A stretch of 64,000 nucleotides of DNA from Fonsecaea monophora (lineage: Eukaryota; Ascomycota; Eurotiomycetes; Chaetothyriales; Herpotrichiellaceae), in contig NW_019173936.1 in NCBI RefSeq assembly GCF_001642475.1, forward strand, positions 124,001 through 188,000, read 5' to 3'. This document shows, piece after piece, positions 22,662-34,127 of the stretch (the first letter of the stretch is position 1; each line of letters begins with the position of its first letter). The notes under the pieces are model-generated. The model made no database searches. It worked only from the letters and a program-made list of their open reading frames with translations, and was not told where the DNA came from. The position numbers and the translations under genes are program-made.

Positions 22662-23010
22662 TCAAGATCGAATTTGATGATGGACAACGAGGTTGACATT
22701 TCCGACGAGGGCAGATTTCCTGTTCCGCGGCCGATCTCCGAAAAGGGGCACCAACTGCGTCTGCGTCTTGGTATCAGCGAGGAATCATCGTCCGTTCAAG
22801 CACCACGAAACCTACCATCTTCTGCAATTCCTCCCTGGTGTCCAATCTCACGAAGCACCAACGCAACCATGCAACATGCCCCAATCAATTTGTCGCCACT
22901 TGTCTGCTCGCATCACAATATGTGGGGTAAAGGTCGAGCATGACCCCATGAGCGCGCAGAATGCGCTGTTGCTCCTCGTCGAAAAGCACCTCGCTTGCAG
23001 GGCTGAGAGC
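22662..23010 (-). pseudogene. probable relic of a protein gene, unknown family, with in-frame stop
   Basis: On the minus strand, 23010-22816 reads as protein in one frame (for example VLFDEEQQRILRAHGVMLD and WLRWCFVRLDTREELQKM) but carries a TGA at 22887-22885 in its middle. It begins after a TTTAG acceptor and ends at a GTAGGT donor; an acceptor at 22755 then opens 22754-22662 in the matching phase (LVPLFGDRPRNRKSALV...). So two exons still splice in frame but one is broken. Upstream, 23011-23400 shows protein-like stretches in different frames (EGLQRLQAHHLEISSYMNF; RFFWVNDAADRTF), suggesting more decay. I do not recognise the family. Alternatively the TGA removes only a tail of a working gene, or the stretch is chance. 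Confidence 0.45.
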
Positions 23011-23356
23011 CTAAACGAAAGTGCGATCTGCGGCGTCATTCACCCAGAAGAATCGTCGGCTTCCGCTCCAGCAGAGTTCTCTCGATCACCATCACCGATG
23101 ACCAGAATCTGCGTTGAATTGGGGAAATGCCAACACCGCCAATCTTCCCCAAACCATCTGCTTCTGGGAGACGGACAAGCCCCACCGTCAGGCTGTGCAG
23201 CGAGTTGGACGCGTCGAACCTGAGCCCTCTTTTGAGATGGTGGACCTTGGGTGGAAGTTCATATATGAAGAGATTTCGAGGTGATGAGCTTGTAGGCGCT
23301 GAAGACCTTCTGCGAGCGGCGGCATTATCTCGCTTCCTGTGCTGCACGACATCAAC

Positions 23357-25214
23357 ATGGGTGAATGGCCGCTTTGGTCGTTTTGTGCGCAGCATCCCGT
23401 CTTTGGGATTGCTTTACTGGGTACCCTGGTCCTTGTTGCAACCTGGAGATTGAATGAACATGTCAAGGCTCGAAAATACAGATTTCCGCCTCGGATACCG
23501 GGGGTACCGATCTTCGGCAACACTTTTCAACTACCTCCTTTGAAGCAGGGACTATGGGGCATGGAAATGGCAAAGAAATACGGGGAGATGTAAGTAATCG
23601 GACCCCAACGAGGAATATCTGACAAGGCTGAACTGTGGTCAGGTTCACTTGTAGTATTGGTGGTAAGACATGGGTCTTTCTGAATTCGTCACGCACCGTC
23701 AACGATTTGATGGAGAAGCGGTCGTCCATCTATTCTTCGCGTCAATACATGCCCATGGCGTCGGGCGTTCTCTCGGGCGACAATCGAGTCCTGCTCATGC
23801 CATACGGGGAACGGTGGCGGATGATCCGACGCATCATGCACTCGATCCTCAACAAGCAAAACTCGCCCGTCTTCGCACCCTTCCAAGACATAGAATCCAA
23901 GCATCTCCTGTACGACTTTCTCCACCATCCGGAGTTGTGGTACTCGGCCACCCAGCGTTTCGCCAATTCGGTCATCATGAGCGTGGTATTTGGCAAGCGC
24001 ATGGAGCTGGAAGATCCCAAGATACGAGAACTCTTTGAGACATCCAACGCCGTCATTGAGGCGATTCAGCCTTCGGCCAATCTCGTCGACTCCCTAACCT
24101 TCCTGGAAAGACTTCCCAAGAGCTTGCAATGGTGGCGGCCGAGAGGGGAGGCCATGTTTCAAAAGACTGTCAAGTAAGCTGGTCCAAAAGTATCATTCAA
24201 GGCTGCAACTGACCGGGTTTACAGCATCTACAGGCGGGAGGTCGAGGAATTGGAGCAGAAGATGAAAAACGGCACCGCGAGGGATTGCTTCGCCACGAGG
24301 TTTCTCCGCGACCCCGAGACCAAGAACTACGGGCAGACGCAGACGTACTTTGCACTAGGGTCTCTGATGGAGGCTGGGAGCGATACCTCTCGCATGACCA
24401 TCAGCCAGGTCATGGCCGCCGCGGTCCTCGACAAGCGATGGGTCGACACCGCGCGGGAAGCCCTCGACCGAGTCTGCGGGAGGAATGCCGAACGCCTACC
24501 AACTTTCGAGGACCGGGTCGACCTGCCCTACATCACGGCGACGGTAAAAGAGGCGTTCCGATGGCGCCCGTTCGCCGAGATTGGAGTGCCGCACATGCTC
24601 ATCCAGGACGACGAGTACGAAGGCTACCGGTTCCCCGCGGGGACATTGTTCACGTGGAACGCTACAGCCATTGCGATGGATCCGCGCGAGTACGAGCAAC
24701 CGGAGCGGTTCTGGCCTGAGCGATTCCTCAACAACAACCTGGACCATATTTTGAAGGGGCACTGGAGCTTTGGACCAGGTATGTTGAACATTCTGTTTCT
24801 TCTCCTTCTGGCAATCTTGCAGGGAATCTACAGAGGTGATACTAATCAATCACCCGTTCGGCGGTTTCATCCAGGTCGGCGTGTATGTTCGGGATACAAT
24901 GTTGGAGAGACAAATGTCTGGATCGTGGTGGCACGACTCCTCTACTGCTTCGACTTCGAGGCCGTTCCAGTGAGTTTCTATCTTCATCCCCGAGAGCACT
25001 CTCTAACTAACCACCTCCCACTACCTCTATGATTTCTCCCGCGTCTGCGAACGAAACTAATCAAAACTTCCAGGGAAAGCCAATCGACTCGTTCCAGGTC
25101 AATTGGGGAGAACATCGATTCGCGCCGTTTGACGTCTCGATCAGAGTTCGAAGTCCTCAACACGCGGCATTGATTGAGAGAGAGGGAAGAGCTGCCGTGG
25201 CCACAAAGTACTGA
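23357..25214 (+). CDS. cytochrome P450 monooxygenase, microsomal
   Basis: Five exons, 23357-23589, 23643-24173, 24225-24778, 24875-24969 and 25074-25214, give 517 residues. A single N-terminal membrane anchor (about 10-30, FGIALLGTLVLVATW) is followed by the proline-rich hinge FPPRIPGVPIFGN. Catalytic landmarks are all present: AGSDTSR in helix I, the ExxR motif in KEAFRWRP, FWPERF, and the heme loop SFGPGRRVCSGYN with the iron ligand Cys444, which is assembled across the third intron. The plan resembles the CYP64/O-methylsterigmatocystin-oxidase-like group of fungal P450s that hydroxylate aromatic or polyketide substrates, but the actual substrate is unknown. It needs a separate reductase. 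It is collinear with the FAD monooxygenase 840 bp downstream. An ATG at 23339 is a possible upstream start. Confidence 0.9.
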
Positions 25215-26051
25215 CTGAGTAACTTAAGTCCTCGCAGACTTTTCCTCCTTTCGTCTCTTGCTGGCTGTTGTGGCTGCTCTGCATAAAGTGGTTGAGTTGA
25301 GTTGGGGTAAGGAAAGCATAGGAGAGGATAGACTCCATCATTCATTCATCCATCCATCCATCCTTGGCTCGGGACGAACAAGTGATAGACAGAACCCTCA
25401 CCCCACATAATTCATTTCATGATTCATTGGACGTCCCCTATTTTCCTATTTCATCCTCTGTGGAGGGGGAACTTAAACCCCACACGACGCAACAACTACA
25501 CAACACATGGGGAACCTCACTCACTGCTGTCTGTGAACGGGGTCGTGTACCTAGGTATGTAAAAAGACACGGCGAGGGGAATACTTGTATTGCCGGGTCC
25601 TTGACACAAACCCGTCTCCTGAGATCCCACCCTCAAACATGTTAGATTACCCTGGACTCTGACACTTGACCCCGAAGGTATCTCCTCTTGGTCTTGACTC
25701 TGGTATGTTTCTAGAGGAATCTACTCGTATGACCAATTAGTGACCCGCCAAACCTTTTCGAGTCTTCTTCTCCTCCTCCTGCAAGGCAACAGTAATAGTT
25801 CTTTCGTGGGGCTTTTCTTTCGAGTTACAGCCTCGGCGGTGGTCCCACCAGTTGCCCCAAAAACACCTGAGAGCAATAAATAACGAAGGATAAGAGTGGA
25901 ACACCAGGAAAGAAATACGATATACATAGGGTATTCATTTCCCAGATTCTTTGGAGAAGTGGTAGAAAATCATCACGAATACTACGAATATCACAAATAG
26001 GCGCGCTGGGACGGTGGTAAAGTCATCTCTCTACAAAAAAAGCTCGGTACC
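25215..26051. promoter_or_regulatory. intergenic region between P450 and FAD monooxygenase
   Basis: Contains a CATC/CATT microsatellite at about 25336-25363 and probably the promoter of the monooxygenase. No gene seen. Confidence 0.4.
25336..25363. repeat. CATC/CATT tetranucleotide repeat
   Basis: A short imperfect run of CATC, ATTC and CATC units just downstream of the P450 stop codon. Confidence 0.7.
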
Positions 26052-27501
26052 ATGGGAAAGCAAACCCCGGTCAACAAGGTGGGTTAACCACTCAAGTGGC
26101 AGGGCTGGCCTGTCTCCCTGCCTGCATTCATCCGGCTGACGAGTCGCATACATATCCAGGTCATCATCGTCGGCGCCGGCCCCTCGGGCTTGCTACTGGG
26201 TATCCTGCTCGCTAAGCAGGGGGTCAAAGTTCAGATCCTCGAGGCGGCCGGAGAACTGGACAAGAATCCCAGGGCGGCTCACTATGCCCCGTCGGCAGTG
26301 TACGAACTGCATCGAGCGGGAGTTCTCGACGACGTCAAGGCTCAAGGCATCCATCCCGATGCGGTGTGCTGGCGCCATCCTGACGGCACCTTTATCGCGG
26401 GCATTCGAAGTCGGTTCGACATAGAATTCCCCATGGTTTGCCTGCCTCTGGATCAGCTCGATGTCCTCCTCCTGCAACATTTTCTGGCCCAACCAGATAC
26501 CGAAGTTTTGTGGAACCATAAAGTCGTCTCCATCGAACAGGACGACAACGAGGCCAGGGTCCACGTCGAATCTGCGGAGGGGAAGAAGACGTTTGGCGCC
26601 GACTATATCGTCGGATGTGATGGGGCAAACAGCCAGATCAGGCGCTCGCTTTTCGGTGATCTGAATTATCCCGGGGAGACCCTACAGAAACAGATCATTG
26701 CCACCAATGTGAGTTCATCAAACTGGACAAAACGCAAGAGACTGACATCCCTTAAAGGTATATTACGACTTCCATAAATTCGGGTACTGGGACTCGAATT
26801 TCATCATCGACGAAAACGACTGGTACATGGCGGCCCGAATCACCCAAGATGGACTGTGGAGGGTAACGTATGGCGACGTATGGGGCCTGTCGAACGAAGA
26901 GTACCTTGCAAGACAACCCGAGCGGTACGAGAAAATCCTGCCTGGACATCCGAAACCGGGAGATTATAAGCTCGTCAGCGCCAGTCCCTACAAGCTACAT
27001 CAACGATGCGCCGAGTCTTTTCGGGTAGGAAGATTCTTGCTCGCCGCCGACGCTGCTCATCTATGCAACCCATTGTAAGTCCTCTGGCTAAGCAAACGAT
27101 TCAAGCTGACGAGTCGGTTGAAGCGGTGGATTGGGCCTAACTGGGGGAATCGCTGACGTAGGGAGCTTGTTCGATGCTCTCGTGGCGTTGAAGGACGGAA
27201 AAGCAGACGATAGCATTCTCGACAAGTATAGTGAAGTCCGGCGCAAGAAATGGGCCGAGATCATCGATCCCATGTCACGAGCCAATTTCCGACGCGTTTG
27301 TCTAGACGAGGCCGAGTCGGAGAGACAAGAGTTCTGGGAACTTTGTAAGAAGATGGAAGAAGATGAGGAATTGGCTCGGCAGATGGCGCAGGTGAGTGAG
27401 GTATGATTTTATGAGCGTATGATCGCCATGCTGATGCCTAACAGGGAACGAATATACTGCGAGAGGATTTTCGAGAGTATTTGACGGCGAGTGCAGCGTA
27501 G
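26052..27501 (+). CDS. FAD-dependent aromatic monooxygenase (FAD_binding_3 family)
   Basis: Five exons, 26052-26078, 26160-26708, 26758-27074, 27124-27391 and 27445-27501, give 405 residues. The first exon is only 27 nt (MGKQTPVNK), and splicing places it directly before VIIVGAGPSGLLLG, the GxGxxG dinucleotide fold for FAD. The DG motif (VGCDGANSQIRR, about 156-168) and the second FAD-contact motif (LLAADAAHLCNPFGGLGL, about 285-305, the usual GD replaced by AD) define class A flavoprotein hydroxylases such as phenol and salicylate hydroxylases. The enzyme would use NAD(P)H and oxygen to hydroxylate an aromatic ring. It is shorter than phenol 2-monooxygenase, lacking the C-terminal thioredoxin-like domain. 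Its place between two P450 genes hints at a shared detoxification role. Confidence 0.88.
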
Positions 27502-28455
27502 GCAGAATCAACGAGGTCAACGAATATGTCGACAATCGTTGGATAGATCATCGCAAGAAGTGATAGTCCTGGTATTTTAGCGAATAATATAGCCAGGGCA
27601 GACTGCAAGGAAGACTTAAAACCTCATTTTACAGTTATAAACATCGACCCGAAGCGACTCCAAACGCTCTCGGCTCGTGGGTGCTGATAAGGATGTTTGG
27701 ATGGTTGGCTTCTGTGTCACCTGGAGAAAAGCCCGCATTGGCTGGAAACAGGAGCCGGTGAACATCTAAAGGGCAAGACAGCGACGCTGACCAAACCACC
27801 ACAATACATCAAGGCATTCTGTGAGCATCGCTGAGACCGTAAGAATCGCAGCAGAGTAGAATAGACGTCCTCTAGCCTCTAGTAAGGGGATACTACAAGT
27901 AGAAAGGGGATATTATTATGCGCAGCGTTGTTTCTGTGGTCAACTGAACCTGTCGTCATTGCTTGGCGGAGATGGACTACCACTACTGTCCCCTCAGGTT
28001 CGCTCCCTCGAGCCTCGAGTGGAGTTGGTGGTAAAGAGGATGCCTGCAACATCTTATTCGTTCTGCAACACAAATCTGGATCGCGGACACCCGTCGAATC
28101 TGACATTGTTGTTCTTCATTGCATTGTTTTGTCTCTAGCAAGCCGCATTTTGATGTCTGCGGATTGAGGGTCGTTCTTCATCTCCACAGTTTTGCGCATC
28201 TGGCCCTTCACCGACATCAATGCGATTGCTATCTCAATCGAGCTCATCAATACCAACTTTAGCAACGACCGATTGACCTCATTCTTCCCCCCATCGCACT
28301 CGCAGTACCAAACTCTGACAGATTCTCCGAGATTGACAGCCATTCGCCTCTTCGTCGAGTCCTACTTCCAGAGTCGGTCGGCACTTCTATCCGGACTACC
28401 ATAGTCTGCAAGCAAGAGCTGGCATACACTCCTTTTGGTGGCAGGACAGGGGAGG
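27502..28455. other. gene-free stretch
   Basis: Between the FAD monooxygenase and the small membrane-protein gene. No gene, repeat or RNA signal that I can support. Confidence 0.4.
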
Positions 28456-29287
28456 ATGGCGGACTTTACACTCGTGCCCAGTGGGCATGGCAGTAACTAC
28501 ACTGGCATGCTGACAAGGAGCATCGTCTTCTCTGGAGCTCTTTTCGTCTTCCTTGCAGGCATGCGCATCTCAATCCATTGATCCCAAGTGTGATGCAACT
28601 GACCATTGAGTTAGCGTCAGGAATGACGATAGCATCAATCGCTATCCCCGACTGGATAGCGTTCGATGGGAGCACAGTGAGTGGATGTGCCTGGGTACAA
28701 GGTTGTGTCTCACTGGTAAACAGAATCACGGAACCTCGATACGATATAGCTACGGCCTACATCGAAGATGTTCAAATACAAACCTCCCTCCTTCAAATAT
28801 CACATACACTTCCGCCTCCAAATGGCATTGCACACAATTTCCCCGGTACGAAGACTGCCGGGGGGATGACCGATACTTTTGCAGCATGTGGAGATCGGTA
28901 GGCTTTTTAATGTCCTTTGCAGTGGTGCTGGAGGGCATGACACTGGCCGCATTTGCCGTCCTGCTTGTGGGTGGGAAGCAGAAAAGAGAACAAGGCTGGG
29001 GCGTCTTGACAATATTGGTGGCATTGGCAGCGTTTGTCCAGGCCATTGGAATGGCGTTGATGGTGAGAAATGTCTCGCTCCATGGCGCAACCTGCAACTA
29101 ATCACCACAACAGGCATATCTGTACGAGAACGACGAGCGATTTTTTTCCGGCTGGTATCTCGACAAGAGTTGGACCATGTGTACGATTTCATGGAGCTTT
29201 GAAGCATTATGTGCGGTTGCTATTACCTTGGCAGCAGTAACACTGCCGAGTGAGGGAGGATACGAACTGATTCCAGATCATGGCTAA
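28456..29287 (+). CDS. small claudin-like fungal membrane protein (intron-split gene)
   Basis: The secure exons are 28724-29062 and 29114-29287, preceded by an exon ending at 28676 (GTGAGT donor, 47-bp intron). They read IAIPDWIAF, then SYGLHRRCS with further cysteines (HCTQFPRYEDC), then three strong membrane helices (FLMSFAVVLEGMTLAAFAVLL; VLTILVALAAFVQAIGMALM; ISWSFEALCAVAITLAAV) and the tail LPSEGGYELIPDHG. Together this resembles the tryptophan-GLx-C-C plan of the claudin/SUR7/Rim9 superfamily, and I recall orthologues across Pezizomycotina without a known role. The 5' end is uncertain: either ATG 28593 (198 residues) or an exon 28456-28492 spliced to 28621 (201 residues, GTAACT donor, CTGAC branch). 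A hydrophobic segment in another frame at 28507-28575 also suggests a frameshift is possible. Confidence 0.65.
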
Positions 29288-30564
29288 CCCGGGTCAAAAA
29301 TGATCGGGAGACGCTAGATATTGAACAATGTCGGAAGATGTTGTTGCTGAGTATCCTTCGCGCTGGCGGGATTGGATCTGGGATGTCGCCTTGACTGCAA
29401 AATATTTGTTGTTGTGACCTCGGGCGTTGCGTCTGTTGGGGAATATACACGGGATCCCTAGAAAGCTGTTCGCAACCAGCTGTAATATAGAGAACGAGTT
29501 AGTGTCGGTACCATCGTTGCTTGGAGGCGGTGTTCGAGCATTTGACGGTATTTGCCGTGAAACAAGGTGACCACAAGGAAGCGGTGCCGGAGGAAACCAA
29601 CCGAAGTCGAGAACATGTGAATGAATCAAGATGCGGAGATAGGCATTGAGAACGGCCCTGGCGTGGCGCCGCTTTTGATTTGCAGCCCAAGGCATGTGAT
29701 ATTCAGATGTGGTTGGACGCCGAATTCCGGGGAGTCTGTGCCCAATCAGGCAGGGATTGGCGGGAGGCTTTAAAAGCGGCCACTTCCCGATGGATACGAG
29801 ATACGCAGAGCCAGAAACGGATTCAAGAATCTGGAGTTTCAATTAGCACCAATGCCATGCAGAGTGTTTTAAATCCACCCATTAATAACCCGTTATCTAA
29901 CTGGGCGAGGGACAACTTGACCTTCCTGTTTTTGCTTCTACCTTGCGAGAGCGGCTTAGTTTGCTGCTAGAGTAATCCTGTGTACTTTGAACATCATACG
30001 TCAATCGGCCGGTGTCTCGCTCGCATCGGGACAGCCGCAGCCAAAGTTGCGGGAAAGGATTATGGATGGACACATGCGATAGGCCCGTGAAGACCCTCAA
30101 ACCGTCCTCACTCGTGTTGTGGAGGCTGTGTGTTGTGTTTACCTAGGTACAATGAGATGTGATGCAACTGACGGCCGATGATTTATCCGATTCTGCGCAT
30201 CGCTCGTGTCACGTCGTTGATGGTTGTCCCGCAGGAAATTCAGAGCAATCAACGCGGCCTCACTGAATCCTCTTTCCGCGAAGGGAAGTAGCTGCACCTT
30301 AGTCAACTGCAGAATGTCGGACAGTCTCCTTCATTATGTCAACTCCCGCAAAACGTCAGATGTTCAGAACAAGGTCTCAACGGCTGAGGCCAAGACGGAA
30401 AGTCAATAGTCGATCCTTGCAGACTGCTCAGCTTGAGCTCGATCGACCTCCGTCGTGCTTAAATACCGTTGTCTCCCTCTCGGCCTTGTCCAAGCTTGTA
30501 TCTGCCTGGGTCCGATACAACACTCACTTTCCCTGCTACCCAGACCATCTCAGAGATTGACAAC
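29288..30564. other. gene-free stretch upstream of CYP505 gene
   Basis: Contains the CYP505 promoter; a TTAAATAC element at about 30458-30465 sits 100 bp before the start codon and may serve as a weak TATA element. No gene supported. Confidence 0.4.
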
Positions 30565-33500
30565 ATGTCGACGCCTATCCCTGCGCCTCCCGGACTTCCG
30601 ATTCTAGGAAACGTCCTGGACATTGACCCAAACCATGCCAATCAGAGTCTGCTGCACTTGGCCGACAAATATGGCGAGTACCTTGGAACCAACCGCTGGC
30701 TAAGACGAAGACTGATCATCGTGCTAACATACGTCTTGAAGGCCCCATCTTTAAACTGACCACCCTGGGCACTGAAAGATATGTCATCAGCTCGGTCGAA
30801 CTCCTCAATGAGGTCTGCGATGAAAAGCGCTTCTGCAAGGCTGTGTCTGGTGCACTGCAACAAGTACGAAATGGAGCAGGAAATGGTCTCTTTACTGCCT
30901 ACCCTGGTGAACATGACTGGGAGGTGGCTCACCGAGTTCTCGTGCCTGCATTCGGTCCGATCGGTATTCACGATATGTGTATGGTCTTCTCTCCTGCTTC
31001 TCTAAACAGTGCTGATGTTTGTAGACGACGAGATGTACGATATTGGCACCCAGTTGATTGCAAAGTGGGCGCGTGGTGGGCCTGAGCAGAAGATTGCAGC
31101 TACGGATGACTTTACTCGACTGACCTTGGACTCTATTGCCCTGTGTGTCATGGATAAGCGTTTCAATTCCTTCTACTCGGAGAAGCTTCACCCTTTCGTG
31201 GACGCAATGGTGGGTTTCTTGCTGGAGTCCGGGCGCCGGACTCAACGCACCAGAATTGGGTCATTACTCAACAGATCAGTCGAACGTCAGTACTATCAAG
31301 ATATCGACACCATGAGGACCGTCGCCAAGGAGATGGTCGATCACCGCAGAGCAAACCCGGTCGATAAGAAGGACTTGCTCAATGCGATGCTGTTCGGCAA
31401 GGACCCAAAAACGGGAGAGAGGATGACGGATGATAGTATCATCAACAACATCATCACTTTCCTCATTGCGGGACACGAAACGACCTCGGGGCTTCTTTCA
31501 TTTGCCTTCTACCAGCTTTGCAAGAACCCTGAAGCCATGCGAAAAGCCCAAGAGGAAGTCGATTCAGTGGTCGGCAAAGGTCCGGTGACGGTCCAGCACC
31601 TGACGAAATTACCTTATATCGAGGCCGTCATGAGAGAAACCCTCCGACTCAACCCTACAGCTCCTGCGTTTGCCCTCAAACCACTGGACACAGTGGCTGG
31701 ACCCGTGGTGCTTGCTGGGAAATACACCATTCCTCCGGGTTCCCCCATCATCGCCCTCCTTACAAAAGCCCACCGTGATCCGGTCGTCTATGGCGCGGAT
31801 GCCGAGGAGTTCAAGCCAGAAAGAATGTATGGAGAGAACTTTACAAAGCTGCCACCCAACTCTTGGAAGGTAAGTTTGAATCTATCGACCGAGTAACGAA
31901 TATATTGCTAACTGGATGCAAGCCATTCGGAAACGGCGCTCGTGGGTGCATTGGGCGCCCTTTTGCATGGCAAGAAGCCATCCTGGCTATCGCTCTTATT
32001 CTCCAAAACTTCAACGTCAGATTGGATGATCCATCGTATCAGCTGCAAATCAAGCAGACGTTGACCGTGAAGCCAGACAACCTGTTCTTACGAGCCACTC
32101 TGCGTGAAGGTATCGATCCAGTGACATTGGAGAGAAAACTGTACGCAGGTGTCCAAACCGAAGACGCTCATCACAAGGAACGCAGTGCGTTGGCCAAGAA
32201 AGTGGGTGGCGTGGGCAAGCCAATGCTCATACTTTACGGGTCTAACTCGGGCACCTGTGAAGGACTGGCACAGGGTCTTGCCAACAGCGCAGCAAATCGA
32301 GGCTTCAATGCCTCAGTAAAGCCTCTGGATGCTGCTGTGGAACATCTACCAAGCGACCAACCCGTCATAATCATCACCGCGAGCTACGAGGGCAATCCTC
32401 CCGACAATGCCGCAGGGTTTGTGGAATGGCTCAAGACGGTGGATGCTGAAAAGGTCAAGAACGTGCAATTTGCTGTCTTCGGCTGTGGCCATCACGACTG
32501 GGTCACCACTTTTCAGAAAATCCCCAAACTAATTGACTCCGAATTGACCGCTAAAGGAGCAAAACAAATCGTGGAGCGTGGACAATCCGATGTCGCCGAG
32601 GGCAAAGTGTTTGACGACTTTGACGTGTGGCAAGATGAGAATCTCTGGCGTGCTTTATCTGCCGATGGAGCTTCTGACGAGATCGCGGAAGCTCTAAACA
32701 TGGAGATCAGCACCAGCGCTCGTGCTTCACATCTCCGGCATAATGTGCAGGATGCATTGGTTCTGGAGAATGAGCTGTTGACCGATCCCTCCATTCCAGA
32801 GAAGCGACACACCGAGTTCCGGTTACCAACCAACATGACGTATGAAGCAGGAGACTATCTTGCGCTACTGCCAGTCAACAACATGAAAACAATCTCAAGG
32901 GTGCTCCGCCGGTTCGGGTTGCCGTGGGATGCCATCATGACACTGGCCAAAGGTGCACATACCACAATTCCAACAGCAACACCCATTGCAATCACGGGGG
33001 TGTTGGCTGCATACGTGGAACTGAGCAATCCGGCCAGCCGTAAACACATTGCAACTCTCGGCAAGTACACCAAAGATGAATCTGTCCGCAAAGAGGTCCT
33101 GGGCATCACTGAGCCCTTGTCGGTCTTGGAAATCCTGGAGAAATACCCGAGCATCGAGCTCCCCTTTGCTCTCTACCTCGCTATGCTACCACCTATGCGC
33201 ATTCGACAGTATTCTATCTCATCCTCGCCACTGCATGACCCGACCAAAGTCAGCATCACATACTCCGTGGTCGGTGCTGACACGAACCACATGGGCGTCG
33301 CAACAAACTACCTCAAGCTCCTGCAGCCGGGCACACGAGCGCAGTTGATGATCAAGAAATCACACGCGAGCTTCCATCTACCGCTAGACCCCAAAACGCC
33401 CATCATCATGGTCTGTGCCGGCACGGGTCTGGCGCCCTTCTTGGGGTTTGTCCAGGAACGTGCCGTTCGCATCGCCGCCGCTGGCGGAAACCGCGATGCT

Positions 33501-33881
33501 TTTGGCGAGGCCCTCTTGTTCATCGGTTGCCGCTACCATGACAAAGACCGCCTGCATGCCAAACAGCTGGATGAATGGGCCGATCAGGGCGCCGTCAAGC
33601 TGTTCTACGCATTCAGCCGCGAGCCCGAGCGCTCGGAGGGATGCAAATACATACAAGACCGACTCTGGCGTGAGCGCGATACGCTGAGCAAACTGTTTGG
33701 CGAGGGGGCCAAAGCGTACATTTGCGGCAATGCCGCACTGGGCAAGGGCATTGCAGACGTCGCCGCAAAGATTGCCGTCGAGGGCGCCAAGAAGGCAGGA
33801 AAGGACTTGTCGCACGAAGACGGCCTGAAGTGGTGGAACAAGTTGAGGGGCGAGCGCTATGCGGTCGATGTCTTTGATTGA
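30565..33881 (+). CDS. self-sufficient cytochrome P450-reductase fusion (CYP505, P450foxy/BM3 type)
   Basis: Four exons, 30565-30673, 30742-30978, 31025-31869 and 31923-33881, give 1049 residues. In one chain it joins a P450 to a CPR-like reductase, so it takes electrons straight from NADPH; known members hydroxylate fatty acids near the omega end. The P450 half shows AGHETTSG, MRETLRLNP and PFGNGARGCIG with heme ligand Cys406. A flavodoxin domain follows (LILYGSNSGTCEGLA), then FAD binding (RIRQYSISSSP), NADPH binding (VCAGTGLAPFLGF) and the C-terminal ERYAVDVFD. There is no N-terminal membrane anchor, as expected for a soluble enzyme. The first intron uses a GC donor (30674-30741), the only choice that restores DKYGPIFKL. 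It is collinear with the other oxygenases upstream. Confidence 0.95.
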
Positions 33882-34127
33882 AGCGGAGATTGGGATTAAC
33901 ACCTGGATATGCTAGGATGAGATTGTTACGCAAAGCTCGGACGGGAAAAGCCATAGTGCGCCATAACCAACATCAAGGCGTTGTAGGTATCAAGTCCGAC
34001 ATGGGAGGGCAGCAGACGGGATTTTCTTCGGGTATTCAGTAATGAGGAATGATATTTGATACAGATTTCCGTTCTAGGAACAAACAACCAATGCTGCTTC
34101 GCCATATACAAGAGTTGTTTTCTCTCT

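Noticed and set aside
22693..23223. 176-codon plus-strand frame
   Set aside because: Composition is not protein-like, and the other strand has better, spliceable protein-like segments (the relic).
29294..29842. 182-codon minus-strand frame upstream of CYP505
   Set aside because: Partly covers the 3' flank of the small membrane gene and has no motif or spliceable extension.
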